64,000 bases of DNA from Amia ocellicauda (lineage: Eukaryota > Chordata > Actinopteri > Amiiformes > Amiidae). Both the position numbers and the translations under genes were made by a program. Position 1 is the stretch's first letter, and every line of letters starts with the position of its first letter. The stretch covers positions 38,264,784-38,328,783 of the forward strand of contig NC_089857.1 of NCBI RefSeq assembly GCF_036373705.1, given 5' to 3'. Below, in pieces: positions 1-10,799 of this stretch. The notes beneath the pieces are model-generated. The model did not search any database. It saw only the letters and a list, made by a program, of their open reading frames with translations, and had not been told where the DNA came from.

Positions 1-1427
1 CCTTAGTCAATGCAAATGATTACAGTAAACATGGCCCAGTTTGCACCCCACACCATGCAAGAAGACATGCATCCTTCATTCTGCATCCAGGACATGCATT
101 AACTGGTCAACAACAGACTTTGAAGTTGCTTCAAGATTTCCCACTGGGTTCCATCACTGCCTCATGACATACTGGAGAAAAGTGAACTTGTGATTGTGGC
201 TTTAAAAGCAAATCTACTGGTTAAAAAGAGTAATACCATTAAATATGCTCCCAATCCTGTGTACTAATAATACATAGTATAGAAAGTCCCCTAAACAAGC
301 ATGGTGGCATATTTTCTTTCTTGTAAATATTAAGTTTTAATTTTATATCCATCACTCTTCACTATCTAATTATATCCTATGTATTGCCCATTTAAGTTTC
401 TTAATCCTTATTTCAGCCAAAAACTAACAAGTAACATATTATAGTGTTGTGTAATTTCCCTTTATAAAGATCAAGTGAAACAAGGAAATCTTAAAAGCAG
501 GCTACCTATTTGTATATTAGTGATGGCAGTGCTGTGGTTGTAGAAAAACTGTTTATGTAGCACATTTAAAAAATAATTTAAAGAAATTTCAATTGTACAT
601 TTTAGTTTGTAATATAAAATGAGCATTTGTGTTGTTCCTGCTGTAACAATGTGTACATTCAATTCAAATATAAAGCTATTTTGTGCTTGTACATTTTTGC
701 TATTGAAATAAATTGAGAAATGTTTCAGTGTATCAGAAGGTACATTATATTATTTTAAAGAGACATTAAGTAAATCCTTTCAGTAGGTCTTTTTCTTTAT
801 CTTAGAAGGGGCATAATCTCAAATTCAGGCCAGTAGGAGTGCACTCAGTTCAGTCCTTTGGAGAACATTTTGTTTACAGGAAATGTCCACCCGGTATTTC
901 ACAGTGTTGTGCTTTGGCAAGCTTCTTTGTATCATCCTTGTGATTAGTGTGTGTGTTTTTATTGCAGCAGTCTATTCAACTGATCAACAATCTGTAGTCG
1001 GTATAGCATGTAATACTTCTTCACAGTGCCTGAGACTATACACCAGGAATTCACTGCTTTATCTGCAAGATGACAGCAGTTAGAAATTCCAGCAACGTGG
1101 ACCGAGGAATTGGGTTAATTGTTTGCAGAAGCTGATTTAGTACTCGAAGGAACAGTTGGTGCTTGGAATGTTGTTGAGGTCTTTCTGCCAGTGACCTAGA
1201 AAAGAGTTTAGGCTATAGTGATTTTTTTTAAATATGGAAAAACACAATACTGACCATTGACAGCTGGTTTTAGTTTTAGATATTACAAAATGTGACGCAT
1301 AATTGAATGCATAGAAAGAAGGTTACCCATCAGTCTTTTTTGTTTTTTTTGTTGGTTTGGTTTGTTTTAAAAACCTCACTGTCCAAAAGTATTATTATTC
1401 CTCCTGGAATTCTGTGCTACTGTGCTA
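1..1427. other. AT-rich noncoding stretch, no gene recognised
   Basis: I see no exon or repeat family that I can name. Short open frames here (for example 883-1083, with a hydrophobic N-terminus) have no family signature and no splice context. If SRFBP1 begins upstream of the window, this is SRFBP1 intron; otherwise it is intergenic. Confidence 0.5.
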
Positions 1428-1634
1428 CAGTGAGGGAAAAAAGTATTTGATCCCCTACTGATTTTGTACGTTTGCCCACTGACAAAGAAATGATCAGTCT
1501 ATAATTTTAATGGTAGGTGTATTTTAACAGTGAGAGACAGAATAACAACAAAAAAATCCAGAAAAACGCATTTCAAAAAAGTTATACATTGATTTGCATG
1601 TTAATGAGGGAAATAAGTATTTGACCCCTTCGAC

Positions 1635-2647
1635 TTAGTACTTGGTGGCAAAACCCTTGTTGGCAATCACAGAGGTCAGACGTTTCTTGTAGTTGGCCAC
1701 CAGGTTTGCACACATCTCGGGAGGGATTTTGTCCCACTCCTCTTTGTAGATCCTCTCCAAGTCATTAAGGTTTCGAGGCTGACGTTTGGCAACTCGAACC
1801 TTCAGCTCCCTCCACAGATTTTGTATGGGATTAAGGTCTGGAGACTGGCTAGGCCACTCCAGGACCTTAATGTGCTTCTTCTTGAGCCACTCCTTTGTTG
1901 CCTTGGCTGTGTGTTTTGGTAATTGTCATGCTGGAATACCCATCCACGACCCATTTTCAATGCCCTGGCTGAGGGAAGGAGGTTCTCACCCAAGATTTGA
2001 CGGTATATGGCCCCGTCCATCGTCCCTTTGATGCGGTGCAGTTGTCCTTTCCCCTTAGCAGAAAAACACCCCCAAAGCATAATGTTTCCACCTCCATGTT
2101 TGACGGTGGGGATGGTGTTCTTGGGGTCATTCCTCCTCCTCCAAACACGGCGAGTTGAGTTGATGCCAAAGAGCTCAATTTTGGTCTCATCTGACCACAA
2201 CACTTTCACCCAGTTCTCCTCTGAATCATTCAGATGTTCATTGGCAAACTTCAGACGGGCCTGTACATGTGCTTTCTTGAGCAGGGGGACCTTGCGGGCG
2301 CTGCAGGATTTCAGTCCTTCACGGCATAGTGTGTTACCAATTGTTTTCTTGGTGACTGTGGTCCCAGCTGCCTTGAGATCATTAACAAGATAATCCCGTG
2401 TAGTTCTGGGCTGATTCCTCACCGTTCTCATGATCATTGAAACTCCACGAGGTGAGATCTTGCATGGAGCCCCAGACCGAGGGAGACTGACAGTTATTTT
2501 GTGTTTCTTCCATTTGCGAATAATCGCACCAACTGTTGTCACCTTCTCACCAAGCTGCTTGGCGATGGTCTTGTAGCCCATTCCAGCCTTCTGTAGGTCT
2601 ACAATCTTGTCCCTGACATCCTTGGACAGCTCTTTGGTCTTGGCCAT
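1635..2647 (-). pseudogene. Tc1 transposase, frameshifted and with altered catalytic residue
   Basis: The reading starts at [10 protein letters not shown] (ATG at 2647-2645) and shows the paired helix-turn-helix DNA-binding region and the first catalytic Asp in [13 protein letters not shown]. The second lies in VFQHDN. Just after VFQHDN, near 1920, one base is missing compared with the usual family reading, and the frame shifts. The second frame then continues to a natural end KGFATKY with a stop at 1635-1637. In that frame the motif that normally reads SPDLNPIEN reads SPDLNPIQN, so the third catalytic residue, Glu, is Gln (CAA). The enzyme is therefore inactive twice over. An in-frame upstream extension to 2731 runs into the palindrome and is not the natural start. 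Confidence 0.9.
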
Positions 2648-2692
2648 GGTGGAGAGTTTGGAATCTGATTGATTGATTGCTTCTGTGGACAG

Positions 2693-2783
2693 GTGTCTTT
2701 TATACAGGTAACGAGCTGAGATTAGGAGCACTCCCTTTAAGAGAGTGCTCCTAATCTCAGCTCGTTACCTGTATAAAAGACAC
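2693..2783. repeat. Perfect palindrome, 41-bp arms, 9-bp loop
   Basis: The arm at 2693-2733 is the exact reverse complement of 2743-2783, with a 9-base spacer between them. It lies inside the Tc1 element, just upstream of the transposase start. It could form a cruciform in DNA or a long hairpin in RNA. I recall similar palindromes in other fish copies of this family, but I cannot check that here. Confidence 0.95.
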
Positions 2784-3109
2784 TTGGGAGCCAGAAATCT
2801 TGCTGATTGATAGGGATCAAATACTTATTTCCCTCATTAACATGCAAATCAATTTATAACTCTTTTGAAATGCGTTTTTCTGGATATTTTTCTTGTTATT
2901 CTGTCTCTCACTGTTAAAATACACCTACCATTAAAATTATAGACTGATAATTTCTTTGTCAGTGGGCAAACATACAAAATCAGCAGGGGATCAAATACTT
3001 TTTCCCCTCACTGTATATGGAATTTTGGAGATTATTTATGCAGAACTGCAATGCTTTTCTCATTAATTAGCAGTTCAAATGTGTTAAATTGTCACTTTAG
3101 ACCATCATA

Positions 3110-4262
3110 CAGACGTGAATGAAAGTATTGGTACCCTTGCATTTTATTCAAATAATGCACCATTCGCCCTTAGAAGTGTTGAAATTAAAATATATTTTGT
3201 CATCCATACATGCATGTCTTTGGTTTGCAGTGGAACAAAGCAAAAAAAAAAACTGAAAATAAATGAATTCTTGCTTATTCTATAAATACATTCTAAAATG
3301 GCCTGGACAATATTATTGATACCCTTTAGAAGTTATATGAAATAATTGTATTGTAGTGATACCTCAAGCAGGCCATTCTCTTTTAATTAGTATCACAGGT
3401 GTTGTCAATCGCATTGTCACTCATCCAGCCAGTTTAAATGGAGAAAAGTACTCACTCTGCTGTTTTGTGTCCCTGTGTGTATCACACTGAACATGGAAAA
3501 GAGAAGAAAAACCAGAGAGTTGTCTGAAGAGCATGGTCCTACAAGACCATCTCTAAAGAGCTTGATGTTCCTGTGAACACTGTTACCAATATTATTAAGA
3601 AGTTTAATGCCCATGGGACTGTAGCCAGCATCCCTGGATGTGGCCGAAAGAGGAAGATTGACCCCTACAATGAAGAGAAGGATTGTTCGAATGGTGAAGA
3701 AAGAACCAAGTAAAACCTCAAAACAGATCCAAGCCAACGATCAAGCTCAAGGTGCAACAGTTTCAAGTGGCACCATCCATCGCTGTCTGAATGAAAATGG
3801 GCTCCATGGTAGAAGACCTCTCTCTAAGAGAGAAACACAAAAAACCCAACTTGGAGTGAAATGTACAGCTCAGTGTCAGAAAGCTGCGTTTCAGTTGCAG
3901 CTCATGGGTCCTCCAGCAGGATAATGACCCAAGAAAACCACCCAAGGATGGATGAGAAGAAAACATCGGACCGTTCTGAAGTGGTCTTCTATGAGTCCTG
4001 ATCTAAATCCCATTGAACATCTGTGGAAAGAGCTGTAACTCGCAGTTGGGAAAAGACAAAAGGGAAAAAGACAGCGCTTGATTGCAGTTATTGTTTCTAA
4101 AGGTTGTGCAATGAAATATTAGGTTATGGGTCCCAATATATTTGGCTGTGCCATTTTTATTTGTTTTACTATTAAAAGTAATGTTATGTCATAAAAGCAA
4201 AGTTTCTGTTCTATTGAATGTGAAATAAACAATGGTGGATACCAAATACTTCTGACAGAAAT
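3110..4262 (+). mobile_element. Decayed second Tc1-like element
   Basis: The left end (CAGACGTGAATGAAAGTATT after a TA) and the right end (ending near GACAGAAATCC) are imperfect inverted repeats sharing the core GTATT-GGTA. The plus strand between them holds remnants of a Tc1 transposase. An inner repeat of the ATTGATACCC core lies near 3316, again an IR/DR-like layout. It sits about 95 bp from the intact-looking element at 1428-3013 but belongs to a different, older Tc1 family. Confidence 0.75.
3493..4041 (+). pseudogene. Tc1-like transposase remnant
   Basis: Plus-strand fragments in different frames read as N-terminal Tc1 transposase (MEKRRKTRELSEEHGPT; then MAERGRLTPTMKRRIVRMVKKEPSKTS in pieces), followed by an internal deletion of most of the catalytic core. 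The end contains [15 protein letters not shown], the third catalytic motif with its Glu retained. The coding region is about half its usual length and has several frame breaks, so it is a fossil. Confidence 0.75.
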
Positions 4263-4278
4263 CCGATTTTAAAGCATT

Positions 4279-5500
4279 AAGAACATAACAAAGTTTACAA
4301 ACTAGAGGAGGCCATTCATGCTCGTTTGGTGTCCATCACTGAGTGATCTAAGGGTCCTATCCAGTCTGACTTTAAATGTTCCCAAATTTTCAGCTTCACC
4401 CACATCGCTGGTGAGTTTGTTCCAATTGTGACAACTCTCTATGTGAAGAAGTGTTTCCAGTTTCCCGTTATGAATGCCTTGAAGCCCAATTTCCATTTGT
4501 GTCCCTGGGTGCGTGTGTCCCTGCTGATCTGGAAAAGCTCATCTGGTTTGATGTGGTCAATGCCTTTCATGAATTTAAAGACTTGGATCAAGTCCCAACG
4601 TAGTCTCCTCTGTTCCAGGGTGAAAAGGTTCAGTTCCTCAGTCTCTCAGTAGGACATTCCCTTCAGACCTGGAATAAGTCTGGTTTCTCTCCTCTGAACT
4701 GCCTCTAGAGCAGTGATATCTTTCTTGAAGTGTGGAGCCCAGAACTGCACACAGTATCCAGATGAGCTCTAACTAGTGCATTGTACAGTCTGAACATCAC
4801 TGCCCTTGTTCTCAATTCTACACTTTTGACAATATACCCTAACACTCTGTTTGCCTTTTTTATTGCTTACCCACATTGTTTGGATGGAGAAAGTGAGGAG
4901 TCCACATAGACTCCTAGGTCTTTCTCATGCGATACTTCATCTAGTTCTATTCCTCCCATAGTGTAATTATAGTGGACATTTCTGTGACCTGCATGTATTA
5001 CCTTGCTCTTGTCCACATTTCCATGAATTTCATCTGCCAGGTGTTGGCCCACAACTGAATGTTATCTAAGTCCCTTTGAATAGCCTGTGCTGCCGAGATT
5101 GTATCTGCTGAGACACCTTTTTTAGTATCATCTGCAAATTTGACAAGTTTGCTAACTATCCCAGAGTCCAGATCATTAATATAGATCAGTACTAGGGCCT
5201 TTGCTTTTTCTAATCACTGTGGAACTCCACTAACAACCTCACTCCAGTTAGAAGTGACTCCTCTAATCGACACCCTCTGCTTCCTATACATCAACCAGTT
5301 CATAATCCATCTACTTACATTACCCTGAATGCCTACAGCTTCCAATTTGAGGATCAGTCTTTGGTGTGGAACCTTATCAAAAGCTTTTTGAAAATCTTAG
5401 TATATCATATCATATGCTTTCACCTGATCTACAGCTTCAGTTGCGTGTTCGAAAAATTCCAGTGAATTAAATCCATCTGATGCGGACATAGCTTATTTAG
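4279..5500 (-). mobile_element. 5'-truncated CR1/L2-like LINE fragment, reverse transcriptase C-terminal part
   Basis: Read on the minus strand, frames here give the C-terminal part of a non-LTR reverse transcriptase: WANTWQMKFNVDKCK-like sequence, then HEKDLGVYVDSSLSPSKQCG, then a KKANRVLGYI-like stretch, and near the 3' end a TRTLRSLSDGH-type tail. There are several frameshifts and stops. The 3' end of the element is at about 4279 and the 5' part is missing, as usual for target-primed LINE insertions. Related pieces lie near 10.05, 10.4 and 63.3 kb, all in this orientation. The clade assignment CR1/L2 is from memory of the motif set. Confidence 0.75.
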
Positions 5501-8500
5501 TTGTAGGTTGAGGGGCATTTTGTATTTTCCAGTATTACTGTAAAATCCATTTTATTTAAATGCTGTAAATGTGAAATAGTTCTGAAAAAACATCAGCTCA
5601 TAATCCTAAAATTGAATGTAATGTACTTTTATTACTATTATTTCACTGTTCAAATGAACAATTGCAAGAGTCTTCAGACATTTTAAATTAAGTGTTCAGA
5701 TGCAAAAGTTACAATTCAACATGGTTTCTTAAGTTCTTAACGTGTATCTAATACTACTATTACTAGTCACTTTACTACTTACATGTAGTTTAGGCTAGTA
5801 GTTGTACCTTATATTTCAAGAACACAAGCAGCTCTGAGCATCATGGGGGGGTTGACATGCAGGGTTTTAACTGTGAAGTGATGATGCGCGGGCACGTTTG
5901 GCATCAGTGGTCAAGAAAAAACACCCAGAGAAGGGCAGGGTCAAACCCAAATACTCCAGTAAATGATGTAAAAATTAGGAAAAACGATAAAGCACGCCCA
6001 TTCCAAATATAAACAGTATTAATCTTATATATCCTTAAATGATAGAATAGAAGTACAAGATTTCAAGATAAAGTTAGTTGCCGGTGGACGTTTCATTGTA
6101 ACTAATGTTGTATTTTATGTTAATAATAATGCGCAAAGCTTTTTTTCTATTATCATTATTCTTTCTATCTTGTGGGTCTGTTGTGCACCGTTAGAGTTAA
6201 CACGATGTAAAGTATCTAATACAGTTTATTAAAGCCACAAGGCACGGCAACTGGTTTAATTTGAACACGTTGTCACATGACAGCCACGGATTCCATGATG
6301 GAAGTGTTTAAGTGTTATTCTCGCGCATGTAAACCAGACTTTGTCATTTTCCTGCAAAAAAAACCAAGAGAGCTGTACTAGAGCTAATGTGTGATAGATG
6401 CCACCGACACTGAAAATACATTCACTTTGTGCAGTGGTACAGAAAGATACACTTAAGCCTATCTTGAAGGACACGTAGTCGATACTGGTTCATTTCCAGT
6501 GGGAGGCGGAGTTCCGCCTTAACAGCATTACAGCCCTATCTGTAACAATCACTTCATCCCTTCTCTCTGTAAAATAACATCTGAGTGAATGAGCATACTT
6601 GACTTCATGCATGTGTGTGTTGCAATGGTAAACAAAAATATTTTGCTACAAATTCAAATTTGTTTGGTTTAGTATTCGATGGAATTCGGATTTGCTAAAC
6701 GTGTAAAGTTCGTCATCTGTGAATGTGGATTCGAACTTCGTCACAACCCTTGTTGTGATACAGCACACTATAATGTTGGAGTTGTTATGGCTTGCGCATT
6801 AAAGGGACACACGTAGGAAGTGGTTAAGAAGAGCAAAGCAAAGTAGGCTGAGGAAACACACTAGGTGAGCAGAATCAATATGTGGAGATATAGGACAACC
6901 AGGGAAATTAATCAGTGTATTTGCTATATCTAAATGTATCATCTGTATGTAAATGGAAGTGTTATAATAGCACCATGCCATCTCCATAAACCCTTAACCT
7001 CCTGACATGTATTGACCCCACTCTCTTCACAGATTTTTTGAAATTTTAATACTTATTTATGCAGAGAAACTATGATTTTTCCCCTGCCCTGAAATTGAGT
7101 TTTTTTGTATTATGACATCAAATAAATTAATCTAAGTACATATTCAATGTAGAGTTTCATATACTTGAACTCTGCTTAGCTAAATATTTAATATAGGAAA
7201 TGTATATATTTATGTGTATATTTGATGTTTTTTTTGCTGATAAAGTGTCCCATGGTTTCAGCTAGACTTTAGATTTGAAGTTATTTGTTACTCTCAGTTC
7301 ATAGTTTTTGGCCATAGAAACTGTTTGAAACCATACACCAAAGTACACCAAAGTCATGGCATTGATGTCATTTAAGTAACTATGGAAACATGCTTCCATG
7401 AAACTCAAAGATTCATGCAGGACAAATTGTTTACATTACGACTGACAATCTCTATAGTTTTTTATTCTTGTCCTCTTTTTTTCTGAGAACTGCATTTAAA
7501 GTGCAAGTTATCAATCGGTCATTTTTAATTTATTTTTCAAAGTGTTTAATCAGAGACTCAAAATTGTTCCAACAACTTTGGGGGACTAGGTAGAGAAAAA
7601 AGTGAAGAATAATGCTCTGTGGCTTAGTTCCATTGAATGTTTATGCATACTGTAAAGAATGTATTACAAAATGTTTGGAATGTCTCTGAGAAATAGACCA
7701 TCAACATTCTTAAAAAAAGACAGTTGTTTTTGGAGAGGAGTTTTTATAACTTGCGTACTATTTTTTTTATAATTCTATACTCCCATCCTTAATTTGCATT
7801 TTTATACCCAGACAATGTATCCATTGTTGGATCTTTTGTCATCCCTGAATTTTCAAATGTTATTCTCAGTAACATCTAACACCAGCAAGAAAAACAACCT
7901 GTATCAGCATATTTTAAAGTAATGTGGTTTTAATCACAGAGATAAAATATTGCATTCAAACTTCGTAAACTTAGGACAGGACACTTTATGCAAGACACTT
8001 AATGCTGCATATGTCTGCCATATAAATATAAATAAATAAATAAATATGAAAACCTAAAAAAGGCAATTAATGATACTGTTGCTCTACACTGCAACACTCA
8101 ATTATTATTTTATAGAGCCCCTTTCCATTTAAAATAAATTACATTTTCTGACAACATTCAATAATTTGTAGAAACTAATTGAGGTGACTTGGCATCATTA
8201 GTCTGAGTTGGGTGATATGGGATGTTGGGAACTTTACAAATTCTCACTACAATGCCAAGTTAAATGATGAACTATAAACCATGTGAACGTTTGAAGCAGA
8301 GCCCCAACACAAACTGCTTTGAGTGTTCTTCAGTCAGACAATACATCTGCTTTATCCTTATTTTATTTTTTTAATTAGTTCCAGGCATACAAGTAAAATG
8401 GTTTGCCGTTGAATTTTCACAACTGCATTTGGATTTGGGAATATAAAAAGTTACAAATGCAAACACTTCTTGAGCCATGTATGAAATTGATGTTGACACA

Positions 8501-8900
8501 TACGAGTAATTAAGTAAATTACTTCAGTGTTTGTACAGCTGTTACAAGTTGTTAGATACTTTTCAGTAATGTAAAATGTAACTGCATGTGAAAACTAAAT
8601 GGATATCCTGAGCTACAGATGTTTATATGGGAAGAACTGGCAAATGGTGCCATGGTCAATAGAAGTATAGAAATCAGAACATTTTTTGCAGTGCACTCTA
8701 TAGGCAATTACCTTTGGATACACTATACATATCATACATTGCAGAGTCTGAACATTTGACTTACTTGTCTCAAATCAACTTATTAATTCTAAAGCTAATA
8801 TTTTTTTCTTTGCTAAACTATAAGTTACTAAACAAAAACATTAATGCTGTCTATACTCTCATTGGTGGTCAATCACAGAAGGGATGCATTGTCCAAAGTA
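5501..8900. other. AT-rich noncoding stretch
   Basis: No exon recognised. A small (AAAT)n run lies near 8025-8045. The segment 5850-6800 is less AT-rich and looks like old repeat material (including short inverted motifs such as GGCGGAGTTCCGCC near 6508), but I cannot name a family. Confidence 0.4.
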
Positions 8901-8914
8901 TGATCATATAGAAA

Positions 8915-9425
8915 TTGCATAAATATTCATCACCATCATCATCAGATTTGTTGATCCACCTCTGGATGAAATGAAGGAAGATTTTTCCTCTTGATCTACA
9001 GTCTCTCTTCCAGCTTACTCCAATAAACTTTCTGATGTCGTCTTCCCATCTTCTGTTGTGAACTCTTTCTTGGTCATCTTTCTTGGGATGCATGCTATAT
9101 CTTCTTTAATCCGTCACCGATGTGTTCTTCTTGCTGCCCAGCCCATTTGCATTTTAACATTCAGTCTTTCACTAATGTCATAGGTCTTTAGTTATTCCTG
9201 AATCAATTTGTCTGTTTCCAAGCATGCCATTATAAGCATCCATTTGTTCTTTGTTTGTGTTGTCTGGAGTTTTTGTGTCAATCTTGTGTTTAATGACCAG
9301 GTTTCAGACCCATAGCCGAGCACTATTATTATGCATTGGTCAAATACAAATATATATTTGATTACCCCCTCTTCTCCAGAAACAGACTGGAATGCTTCAG
9401 ATGCATCATTTTTATTAACCATAGT
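8915..9425 (-). mobile_element. RTE/BovB-like LINE remnant, C-terminal end
   Basis: On the minus strand, broken frames read GYGSETWSLNTRLTQKLQTT, then further down RRWEDDIRKFIGVSWKRDC. These match the pattern of the C-terminal region of RTE-type and related endonuclease/reverse-transcriptase LINEs (GSETWTL...Q...MLG and R.WDDDIRK.AG..W). The element ends in a short ATC/GAT repeat at about 8929-8943, like the short tandem 3' tails of RTE elements. It is old, with many frame breaks. Confidence 0.65.
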
Positions 9426-9429
9426 AGGT

Positions 9430-10045
9430 GGAATAGAGTAGGCCTATCATAATCTCCATTTTGAAATTCCCTTTCAAATATAAAGACAGTTTAATTTCCC
9501 AATATTTAAATGGCACAAAATACTGTAATCAACTCTTAGGATTATGATGGTAATAAACCTCAAATGTATAGGAGTTTGTCAAATTATGGTGCGTTTCACC
9601 TAAGGGGATGCAATTTTTCTCTAATTACAGCCACTTTCTTTGCTATAAACATCCAATTTTCAGAAATTAAAGGTATAGAACTTCAGACAATAGTTATCCA
9701 GGGTTAATGTCGTGGAAAGTCTGAAATGTTGGCTGAAAGCTTTAGGTAATTAGGCCCACATGTTTTGTTTTTTGTGTGTGTTTTTTTGTTTTAATCAGTT
9801 CCCTTGTTCTGTTCTGTTCTTAAGAACCATAGCACAGCAGTAGCTCAGCGCTGTGTGGCTTAAAGTCATGAATGCAAATGGTCAGATTTGTTTAATGAGG
9901 TGTATTTTATTGAAGGTGTTCCCATCAGTCATCTCCCTGTAAAGGAACATCTTGATTGGGGCTGCAGGATTTGCCAACCTGCAAATTCTGTATTTCACCC
10001 AGAGTCTTAATTTATAACATTTACCAGGTCTCTGCTGAGTTGCCC
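9430..10045. other. Noncoding stretch, nothing recognised
   Basis: No exon, RNA gene or nameable repeat seen. Confidence 0.4.
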
Positions 10046-10049
10046 ATTA

Positions 10050-10288
10050 GTTAGAACATACAAAAACATAAAGTGTACGAACGAGAGGAGGCCATTTGAC
10101 CCATCATGCTCTTTTGGTGTCCATTATTAACTAAATAATCCAAGTATCCTATCTAGTATATTTTTAAATGTTCCCAAATTTTCAGCTTCAACCACATCGC
10201 TCATATCACTGGGGAGTTTGTTCCAGATTGTGACAACTCTCTGTGTGGAGAAGTGTCTCCTGTTTTCCATCTTGAATGCCTTGTAGGT
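10050..10288 (-). mobile_element. CR1/L2-like LINE 3' fragment
   Basis: This closely resembles the 3' end of the LINE at 4279-5500: it shares the GAGAGGAGGCCATT motif, the GGTGTCCATTA block, and the CAGCTTCAACCACATCGCTC and GTGTCTCCTGTTTTCCAT segments. It is strongly 5'-truncated (about 240 bp). Confidence 0.7.
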
Positions 10289-10404
10289 TGTAGGACTCTG
10301 GTGGCATGTCTTTGCTATAACCTAAACACTGTTATAAATATGGAAATAATATGAAGTTCTGGTTTATTTAAATTGATATCAATTAAATCAACATGGGTAT
10401 GCAT

Positions 10405-10585
10405 GTTTACAAACGAGAGGAGGCCATTCAACCCATTGTGCTCATTTGGTGTTCATTAATAACTGAGTGATCCAAGGATCCTATCCAGTTTATTTTTAAA
10501 TGTTCCCAAACTTTCAGCTTCTACCACATTGCTGGGGAGTTTAAAGAAGTGTCTCCTGTTTTCCGTTTTGAATGTCTTGACAACA
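10405..10585 (-). mobile_element. Second CR1/L2-like LINE 3' fragment
   Basis: This is another short copy of the same 3' end, starting ACAAACGAGAGGAGGCCATT and including the GGATCCTATCCAG and GTGTCTCCTGTTTTCCG blocks. The minus-strand frame gives KTENRRHFFKL and VEAESLGTFKNKLDRILGSL, the terminal motif of these reverse transcriptases. It lies about 115 bp from the previous fragment, in the same orientation. Confidence 0.7.
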
Positions 10586-10799
10586 TATAATGTCTTACAA
10601 CTTGAAAATAAAAGTATGTATTCTATTCTAATTATGCTAACATGGTAGTGATTCACTAGGGTTGACATGTTCTTCATGAAATCACTTATGTTCCTCAAAA
10701 ATCTGTTTGCATCAAATTTAACACTGATCTCAACATTGCCTCCACGATTACTGTTTTGACTGACTAAACCAATGTTTATTTTCACACATAATCTAGTTC

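Larger units (their letters stand above)
1428..3013 (-). mobile_element. Tc1/mariner element with ~200-bp IR/DR-type inverted repeats
   Basis: The element starts CAGTGAGGGAAAAAAGTA and ends with the inverse, flanked by TA at 1426-1427 and 3014-3015, the TA duplication typical of Tc1/mariner. The two inverted repeats run about 200 bp each. Each carries a second, inner copy of the AAGTATTTGA motif (about 1617 on the left, about 2820 on the right), the IR/DR arrangement of fish Tc1 elements. The minus-strand transposase is damaged. A perfect palindrome lies between the transposase start and the right inverted repeat. The right repeat is well preserved, so the insertion is not very old. Confidence 0.93.

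Noticed and set aside
883..1083. 66-codon frame with a hydrophobic N-terminus resembling a small secreted or membrane protein
   Set aside because: No family signature, no promoter, splice or poly(A) context, and length within chance expectation for this base composition.
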